Shown: positions 1 to 6,300 of the stretch, piece after piece
Layout of the letters: every line of letters begins with the position of its first letter
Position numbering within the stretch: the stretch's first letter is position 1
DNA from: Chloroflexota bacterium
Lineage (GTDB): Bacteria > Chloroflexota > Anaerolineae > UBA4142
Length of the DNA stretch: 6,474 bases
Reading direction: 5' to 3'
NCBI GenBank assembly: GCA_016199405.1
Contig: JACQGS010000180.1
Location: 1 to 6,474, forward strand
The notes under the pieces: generated by a model
The model's database searches: none
What the model was told of the DNA's origin: nothing
The model's input: the letters and a program-made list of their open reading frames with translations, nothing else
Position numbers and translations under genes: made by a program

Positions 1-543
1 GCGCACCGCGCCGCCGAGATGAATACCTTGCGCCGCGGTCCGCAGCGTCCCGCGCGAACTGCCGCCCGTGGACATCCACGCCAGCGTCAATTGTTTTGCG
101 TTCGGCATTCGCCGTTTCAAATGCGCGGCGAGACAATCGCTCGGCACCACGTCAAAGCCGACGCCGGGCATGAGCATCACGCCGGCATCGAACGCCGCTT
201 TGCTTTTGCGCGCGAGCGATTCGTACACCGCGATTTCGCCAGTGATATCGAGATAATGGGCGCGATGGCGAATGCACGCGTCTGCCATCGGCTTGGCGGT
301 TTGCGAAAAGGGACCGGCGCAATGCAAAACCATTCCAATGTCGCGCAATCCGGCGTCCAATGCCGAAGCGTCGTCGAGTGAAAACACGCGCGACTCTACA
401 TCCAATTCGGGCGCGAGCGCCGCGATTTTCGCCGCGTTCCGCCCGGCGAGAATCGGATGCATGCCGGTTTGAACCGCGCGCCGCGCGATAAGTTCGCCGG
501 TGTAGCCGGTCGCGCCGTAGATGAGAAGATTGGGTTGATTCAT
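1..543 (-). CDS. Saccharopine dehydrogenase-like NAD(P)-binding oxidoreductase, 3'-partial
   Basis: The ATG at 543-541 opens a frame of 181 codons that runs off the window start without a stop, so only the N-terminal half is visible (relatives are about 350-400 residues). It begins NQPNLLIYGATGYTGELIAR, a Rossmann fold whose dinucleotide loop is GATGYTG (GxxGxxG, residues 10-16). LAGRN follows near residue 34, the usual second strand with an arginine suited to NADP. Further family marks are VLHCAGPFS (about 78-86), DITGE (about 104-108) and MPGVGFDVVPSD (about 124-135). These match the saccharopine-dehydrogenase-like family that includes the mycobacterial trans-acting enoyl reductases and many uncharacterised proteins (COG3268 as I recall). 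The substrate cannot be told from sequence, and lysine metabolism should not be assumed. It starts 61 bases after the kinase stop, with no clear Shine-Dalgarno. Confidence 0.88.
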   Translation of the reverse strand, partial: MNQPNLLIYGATGYTGELIARRAVQTGMHPILAGRNAAKIAALAPELDVESRVFSLDDASALDAGLRDIGMVLHCAGPFSQTAKPMADACIRHRAHYLDITGEIAVYESLARKSKAAFDAGVMLMPGVGFDVVPSDCLAAHLKRRMPNAKQLTLAWMSTGGSSRGTLRTAAQGIHLGGAVR

Positions 544-550
544 TTTCGAT

Positions 551-588
551 TTTTTCGTGCTACTTCGCGTCCTTCGTGGGTAAATTTC
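551..588 (-). repeat. Degenerate ACGAAG-type intergenic direct repeat
   Basis: In the 61-base gap between the kinase stop and the dehydrogenase start, the minus strand reads CCACGAAGG, ACGCGAAGT, AGCACGAAAA in succession. On the plus strand the core TTCG(T/C)G occurs at 554-559, 564-569 and 573-578, a spacing of 9-10 bases. It is followed by an AT-rich GGTAAATTTC. I recall very similar intergenic sequences (CACGAAGGACACGAAG preceded by AAATTTACC) scattered through environmental bacterial genomes, so this may be one copy of a dispersed element. Three units in one place cannot prove that. It ends about eight bases before the ATG at 543 and so occupies the place where a ribosome-binding site would lie. 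Confidence 0.45.
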
Positions 589-604
589 TTATTTCGGATA
601 ACGT

Positions 605-3361
605 CTATTCTTCCGGTGCAAACGCGATGATGCCGGCAACGCCGCGCGGGGAGGCGCGCGAAACCAAATCGAATTGCCCGTCCAAATCTTTTTCGACGAT
701 CGTCCGAATCAGACGCAACCCAATGCCGTTGCTCGCCGAGTTGGAAAAATCTTCCGGCAGGGTGTCGCCGTGATTGAACAATTCAATCACCGCGCGCGAC
801 GGCTCGCGCGTGACCGCCAATTCTAAGCGCGTCGTCGCGGGATGTCGCGTGTGCTTGAGCGCGTTCGTGATCAATTCATTCAGCACCAACGCGACGCTCG
901 ACGCTTGCCGCGCGGAAATTTCAATTGCCTCGCCGCGAACGGCGAACGGCACCACTTGGCCCGGCAACGTCAGATGCCGGATGCTGTCGCTCAGCACGTG
1001 ATGCCCCAATTCGAGCAAATCCACGCGCGCGCGCGGTGAATTGGACAATAACGTGTGTGCGACGACCATGCTTTGCACGCGCGCGAGCGTTTCGGACAAC
1101 ACCTGTTCGCGCGCGAGCGAGGCATCGTCCAAACCCAAATAGAGCAAGCCGGCGACGGCGGTGAGATTGTTTTTGACGCGATGGCTTAACTCGCGCAGTA
1201 ATGCCGCTTTGACATCCGCCTCATCGCGCGCCCGCGCGTACAGCCGCGCGTTTTCAATCGCGATCGCGAGCGGACTGGCGAGCGTGGTGAGCAAGCGCTC
1301 GTCATCTTCCGTGTACGCGTTTTCCACCGGACTTTCAATATTCAAGATACCGATAACGCGTTCGCCGATTTGGAGCGGCACGCACAATTCGGATTTTACA
1401 TTCGCGCGCACCGCGAGATACCGCGGATCGCGCGTGACATCGCCGACGCGCGCGGGTTGCCCGGTTTGCGCGACGTCACCGGTAATTCCCTTGCCCACGC
1501 GCGGATCGAATTGCTGGATATGCTCGCGGTCGCGCGTTTCAAATTCGGGTCCGGCGTTTTGCGTACTCAGGGCGAGCGGAATCATGCGTCCATCGGGTTG
1601 GATGAGCAAAATCGCGCTATATCCGTACGCCAGGAATGCTTCCAACGTGTCAATCGCGCGCCGCCCCAATTCTTGAACGTCGAGCGTCGAGGCAATCGCG
1701 CGGCTGACTTCCGATAGCGTAAACATTTCGGCGAGCCGGCGCCGGCTATCGCGGTACAGCCGCGCGTTGACGAGCGCAATCGCGATCTGGTTCGCCAGAG
1801 TCTCCATCGCCGCCTGATCGCTCTCATCGAAGGCGTCGACGCGCGAACTCTGCGCGCCGAGCACTCCGATAATCTCCGTCCCGCGCCGCAACGGCACGCA
1901 CAATTGCGAACGCACCAAGTCATCGCCTTGAATGGAAGCATAAAGCGGATCGGCGCGCACATCGCGCGCCAAATAACTCGCGCCGTTCCGCGCGACCCAA
2001 CCGGCAATGCCGCGATCGATCGGCTGGCGCAACGTGACGCCTTGCCGTTGGGCTAATGCGCCCAGCCCCGCCGCGACGTATAATTCGTTCCGCTCACGGT
2101 CCACCATCAAAATCCCGGCGGTCTCATATCCAAACCGTTCGCGAATTTGGTGAACCACTTGGCGCATCAATTCATCCGCGTCGTAAATCGCGCCGGTCTG
2201 CTCCGCAATCGTACTCACCAATTCCAACTGCGCCGCGCGCTTTTGGAGTTGGGCAAACAAGCGCGTGCGATCCAGCGCGCTCGCGACGTGTTGCGCGAGC
2301 GCGGTCATTGCCGGCACATCCGCTTCATTCAAATCACTGCCCCACACGCGAAACATTCCGATCGCTTGATCATTCGCGATTAACGGCGCGAGAATCCGGC
2401 GGCGCGTCTGCATGGCTTGGAAAATCTGGCTGGTCAAACTCGGCGGAAGCGCCGGCAACACGCGCAAAAGTACTTCGTCGCTCGTTTCGCCAAAACTCGC
2501 GCGCCGCGTCGCGAGCGCTTGCGCGTAATCCGGCAAGACGCGCACGTCGAGCCGAAAGTCACGAATGCTGATGCCGCTGAGCCGCTCTAAAAATTTTTGC
2601 GGTGTCTGCGCCAGCGAAAGATATTCCAGGCGCAACGTTTTGCCCGGCTCGTCCCACAACGCGACGATAAAATCCAAGCCGAGCGCTTTCAATTCCGCGC
2701 CCATCGTTTCGAAAATCGGCGCGGCGCGCGATTCTTGTTGGACGTGGAGTCCCACCGCATTGACAATTTGCCAGTGCCGCGCGCTGCGTTCCGCGTCGGC
2801 GCGGCGTTGCCGTTCGCTCTCTGCCGCGCGCACGGTCGCGTCCGCGGATTCACGCGCGCGGCGCTGAACGTGCTCGACCAGCAGTGTCACAATCAAGCCG
2901 GTGAGAAGGAACACGCCGCCCACGAGAATTTGATCCACGGCGGAATGGCGAACGTCCGGTTTTCGCACGGCTTCCAAGCCCCAGTCCGTCGCTGCGGCGG
3001 CGAGGGCAAGGAATAAAGTGCCGCGTCGTCCGCTAATCAGCGCCGCCGCCACGATTAGCGGAATGAAAAAGATCTCGGATTCGTGAACGTGCTCCGTCAG
3101 TAAAAGGTTGAGCGCGCCGATGACGAGCAAGTCCAACAACAACGTGGCGTAGATGACGCGCGCAGAATAATTCGAACGGGGAAACAGAACGCGAAAAGTC
3201 GCCGCGAGGTATGCGGCGACGAAAAGGAGAAATTGCAACGCGGTTGCGCGTTCCGCATCGTTGAGCGGCAACGCAATCACAACCAGAAATAAAAAGGCGA
3301 GCGCGCCCCACGCAAACCTCTCCGACCAGCGGCGTAAGGAGAACTCGCGATCCATAATCAT
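605..3361 (-). CDS. Membrane-bound multi-GAF sensor histidine kinase (HisKA_2 family)
   Basis: This is a two-component sensor that should autophosphorylate on His and pass the phosphate to an unlinked response regulator. From the chosen ATG (3361-3359), residues 16-33, 40-58, 67-88, 96-111, about 114-130 and 145-162 form six hydrophobic membrane segments. A charged coiled-coil linker follows (about 163-200). Three GAF domains come next (about 200-368, 378-534, 545-707). GAF2 and GAF3 share an LCVPL...G(V/I)L signature, and GAF1 is more diverged. The HisKA_2 motif ELSHRVKNNL (724-733) puts the phosphoacceptor at His727. The ATPase domain has an N box NELITNALKH (828-837) and a G box NGIGL (878-882). 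The G1 box reads NHG (863-865) where DxG is usual. The signal is unknown. No receiver domain is fused. The frame also opens with TTG at 3373, and another ATG lies at 3355. None has a good Shine-Dalgarno, so ATG-3361 is a preference. It begins 33 bases after the gyrB stop, so cotranscription is possible. Confidence 0.93.
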   Translation of the reverse strand: MIMDREFSLRRWSERFAWGALAFLFLVVIALPLNDAERATALQFLLFVAAYLAATFRVLFPRSNYSARVIYATLLLDLLVIGALNLLLTEHVHESEIFFIPLIVAAALISGRRGTLFLALAAAATDWGLEAVRKPDVRHSAVDQILVGGVFLLTGLIVTLLVEHVQRRARESADATVRAAESERQRRADAERSARHWQIVNAVGLHVQQESRAAPIFETMGAELKALGLDFIVALWDEPGKTLRLEYLSLAQTPQKFLERLSGISIRDFRLDVRVLPDYAQALATRRASFGETSDEVLLRVLPALPPSLTSQIFQAMQTRRRILAPLIANDQAIGMFRVWGSDLNEADVPAMTALAQHVASALDRTRLFAQLQKRAAQLELVSTIAEQTGAIYDADELMRQVVHQIRERFGYETAGILMVDRERNELYVAAGLGALAQRQGVTLRQPIDRGIAGWVARNGASYLARDVRADPLYASIQGDDLVRSQLCVPLRRGTEIIGVLGAQSSRVDAFDESDQAAMETLANQIAIALVNARLYRDSRRRLAEMFTLSEVSRAIASTLDVQELGRRAIDTLEAFLAYGYSAILLIQPDGRMIPLALSTQNAGPEFETRDREHIQQFDPRVGKGITGDVAQTGQPARVGDVTRDPRYLAVRANVKSELCVPLQIGERVIGILNIESPVENAYTEDDERLLTTLASPLAIAIENARLYARARDEADVKAALLRELSHRVKNNLTAVAGLLYLGLDDASLAREQVLSETLARVQSMVVAHTLLSNSPRARVDLLELGHHVLSDSIRHLTLPGQVVPFAVRGEAIEISARQASSVALVLNELITNALKHTRHPATTRLELAVTREPSRAVIELFNHGDTLPEDFSNSASNGIGLRLIRTIVEKDLDGQFDLVSRASPRGVAGIIAFAPEE

Positions 3362-3394
3362 AAAATCATCCAAGAACTCTGGGACGCGTGGTGT

Positions 3395-6300
3395 TTAGAT
3401 ATCCAAATTCTTGACGCTCTTGGCGTGCGTTTGAATAAAACGCTTGCGCGGCGCAACCTCACTGCCCATCAACATCTCAAACGTGCGGTCCGCTTCCGCG
3501 GCGTCTTCCATGCTCACCCGCAACAGCGTGCGAAATTCCGGATTCATCGTCGTCTCCCACAATTGCTGCGGATTCATTTCGCCCAGCCCTTTATAACGCT
3601 GCAGATCGAGTTGATCGCCCTTGTTTTTCTTTTTCAGCGACTCGAGTTCTTTATCGTCATAGACGTACGACTCTTGTTTGCCGATCTTGACTTTGTAGAG
3701 CGGCGGCTGGGCAATGTACAAATGCGCGTGTTCGACGAGCCCTTCCATATAGCGGAAGAAAAAAGTTAGCAACAATGTCCGGATGTGCGCGCCGTCTACG
3801 TCCGCGTCGGTCATAATGATCACGCGATGATAGCGCAGATTTTTCAAATCGAACCCTTCGCCCACGCCGGTGCCGACCGCGGTAATCATCGAGCGGATTT
3901 CTTCGTTCTGCAGCATTTTGTCGAGCCGCGTTTTTTCGACATTCAGAATTTTGCCGCGCAACGGCAAGATCGCTTGAAAACGCCGGTCGCGGCCTTGTTT
4001 GGCGCTGTTGTGAACAAAGACGCCGCTTGCTAGCGCAAAATTTTCATACCCTTCCACAGTAACATCATAGACATCGGCTGTTTCATCCAATGGACGAACG
4101 GCGATGACCTTACAGTTTACAAGAGCCGCTGCCTCAAGCATCCGGCTTTCGTCTCCGGCAAAATACTCCTCAAGCAACCGGTCGTAGCGCAGCGCAGTCG
4201 GAGCCGCGCGCAAACGAAGCGATTCATAGGACTGCCTTACTTCGGGCGCGTCCAGAACTTGGGTTAGAAGTTGCAACGACTTGAGACGATGTCCATCCCG
4301 AATGATCCGCCCCTTCTCTTCCGCGCCGGTCCCTTCGCGCCATTTCTCTAGTGCGGACAATACCCGATGGCGCAGTTCAGGATCAGACCATCCCCGCTGA
4401 CGCGCCGCGACAATTTTCTCGCGATGCTCGGGATGACTTTGCCACCACGCGGCGACCTCAGCACTGTGACGATGACGATACGATTCATCCCGCCATTGAG
4501 CCCGCGTCTTTTCAGAACGCCACGCCCGGAGTTCCTCATTTTCCCACTGTGCCTTCGCGGCGTCACGTCGTTCCGCGCGCGCCTTGGGATGCTCTTCAAA
4601 GAAACGGCGCGTCCGTTTTGCCTGCTCATGCCGATGCTGTGCGTCAGCCCAGTACGCTTTCTGGAACTCGGCGCTGCGTTTGCAGTACGCGACGTACTCT
4701 TCCGGCGTCAGCGAAACAAACCAATCCTGGAATGCTTTCAAGAGCTTTTCATTCAGCGCGGTATCTTGCCGCTGGATCTTGGCGCGCTCGCTCATATACT
4801 TTCGGTATGTCGGGTCTTGCCACTGAGCGATGGCTTGCTCGCTCAACTGTTTGATCTTGCGCGCTCGATATTCGGGGTTGCTCCAAAGGCGTTTGCTTGT
4901 CTCACCCATCAAACTTGCGTGGAGTGACTGATGCGCGCGCCAGAACATTCGTTGAATATTGCGCGGGTCGTTATTCAGCTTGTTGAAATCCTGATGATGG
5001 CGCGTATTGCCTGCCTTTTTGCTATACGCGCGCGTCAACAGATTATACAGATCAGCCAAATGATGGGTATGCCACCACGCGTTGCGTCCATTCATCCAGA
5101 CCATCTCATATCCCGGACCGGGCAACTCTTCGGCTGTGGTCAGCCGCGTCTTCAGCGGCATCAAACTTTCACCCGGAACGAGTTCGCTTGCCTTCTTGTA
5201 CGAGCCATCGCGTAGGCGAAAGGGATGGTCGGGTGTGCAGCGAATCTGTTCGCCATTGTCCAAAATCACTGCGACTAATGCCGCGTCTCGCTTGGTCATG
5301 CGCGGCTCCACTAACGGCACGATGCGAATGTCGCCGTCTTGGTTGGTCGCGTAACCAAAATGCTGGATGTTTTGCTGCCAATCTTCCGCCAAGTCACGCA
5401 TCATCTTGCTATTTCCCGAAGCCAATTTGACTCGCGTCTCGCCGCCCAGACAACCACCGGCAGAATCCCCCTCCACGATGTACAACTCTGCATTTTCCGG
5501 ATTCCGTTCGGAGCAGTCCGCCAATTTGCCCGGGAGCGACAGTGATTCGAGCGCGCTCTTGCGAATGACCAGATCGCGCGCCTGCCGCGCGGCTTCGCGC
5601 GCGCGCGCGGAGGTGATGCATTTTTCGATGATCGCTTTGCCCTCGCGCGAATTTTCTTCGAGGAACGCGCTGAAGGATTCCGCGATCACCGACTCGACTT
5701 GGGTTTTGATTTCCGCGTTGCCGAGTTTGGCTTTGGTTTGCGATTCGAATTGCGGTTCTTCGATTTTCACGGAGAGGATCGCGGTCAGCCCCTCGCGCAC
5801 ATCGTCGCCGGTGAGATTCGAGTCATTCTCTTTGAGCATGTTCGACTTGCGCGCAAAATCGTTCAGCGTGCGCGTCAGCGCGGCGCGAAAGCCGGTGAGA
5901 TGCGTGCCGCCGTCAACGGTGTTGATGTTGTTTGCAAACGTATAAACCGAGTCGCCGTACCCGTCGGTGTACTGGATCGCCGCTTCGATCTGCGAGCCGT
6001 TGACGGGGCGGGAGACCGCAAAGGGCGCATGGAGCGCTTTGCGATTCTTGTTGAGATAGCGGACGAAAGAAGTGATGCCGCCTTCAAAATAAAAAGTGAT
6101 CGCGCGGCCGTCGCGTTCATCGCGAAAAGAAATCGTCAGCCCGCGCGTGAGGAACGCCATCTCGCGAAAACGCTGCGCGAGCACGTCGAATTTGTAATCA
6201 ATCTCTTTGAAAATTTGTTTGTCGGGATAAAAACGCTGCGTCGTCCCAGTTCGCTCGGTTTTGGGATACTTGCCGACAACTTTGACTTCAGTCTTGGGCA

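Larger units (their letters stand above)
4007..5452 (-). mobile_element. Intein in GyrB, 482 residues, HNH homing-endonuclease type
   Basis: This in-frame protein intron splits EGDSAGG from SAKQGRDR, two motifs that are contiguous in ordinary GyrB, so both boundaries are exact. It begins with Cys1 (TGT at 5452-5450) and ends VFVHN (Asn482 is AAC at 4009-4007), followed by Ser+1 of the host. This is the normal set of splicing residues: Cys1 acyl shift, penultimate His481, Asn cyclisation, and Ser as the second nucleophile. Intein residues 1-100 hold the N-terminal splicing blocks, including the TPDH (TxxH) motif at 73-76. Residues 124-180 hold an HNH nuclease, 186-375 a W-repeat array, and 376-443 a helical linker. 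Residues 444-482 hold the C-terminal blocks (VYDVTVEGYENFAL then GVFVHN). All parts look intact, so both splicing and homing activity are plausible. The insertion point is the same GyrB site used by the Synechocystis intein, as I recall it. GCGC tetramers are sparser here than in the flanking kinase gene, which fits a transferred element. Confidence 0.96.

Noticed and set aside
544..604. Possible terminator or promoter in the gap after the kinase
   Set aside because: The only inverted repeat is a 4-base AAAT/ATTT pair without a GC stem or T-run, and no -35/-10 pair could be made out.
1161..1676. Plus-strand open frame of 171 codons opposite the kinase gene
   Set aside because: It lies wholly opposite the well-supported GAF3/HisKA_2 coding region, has a low-complexity Arg/Ser/Ala composition typical of the reverse of GCG-rich codons, and shows no domain motif.
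1582..2007. Minus-strand 141-codon frame inside the kinase gene
   Set aside because: It is an alternative frame within the GAF2-GAF3 coding region and is very rich in Arg/Cys/Ala. The kinase frame carries the conserved motifs.
4367..4927. Plus-strand open frame of 186 codons opposite the intein
   Set aside because: It overlaps the W-repeat region on the other strand, has no recognisable motif, and the opposite strand is explained in full by the intein.
4007..5452. LAGLIDADG endonuclease in the intein
   Set aside because: No LAGLIDADG-like block pair was found. The HHQDFNKLNNDPRNI...H...H signature identifies an HNH nuclease instead.
5596..5609. Alternating CG run (14 bases), possible Z-DNA or simple repeat
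   Set aside because: It is explained by coding: it encodes the Ala-Arg-Ala-Arg of the conserved ITSARAREAAR stretch of GyrB in a genome fond of GCG/CGC codons.
5367..5945. Plus-strand open frame of 192 codons opposite the gyrB extein/intein junction
   Set aside because: It spans both the intein end and conserved GyrB sequence on the other strand, and its Ser/Arg-rich content looks like an antisense shadow.
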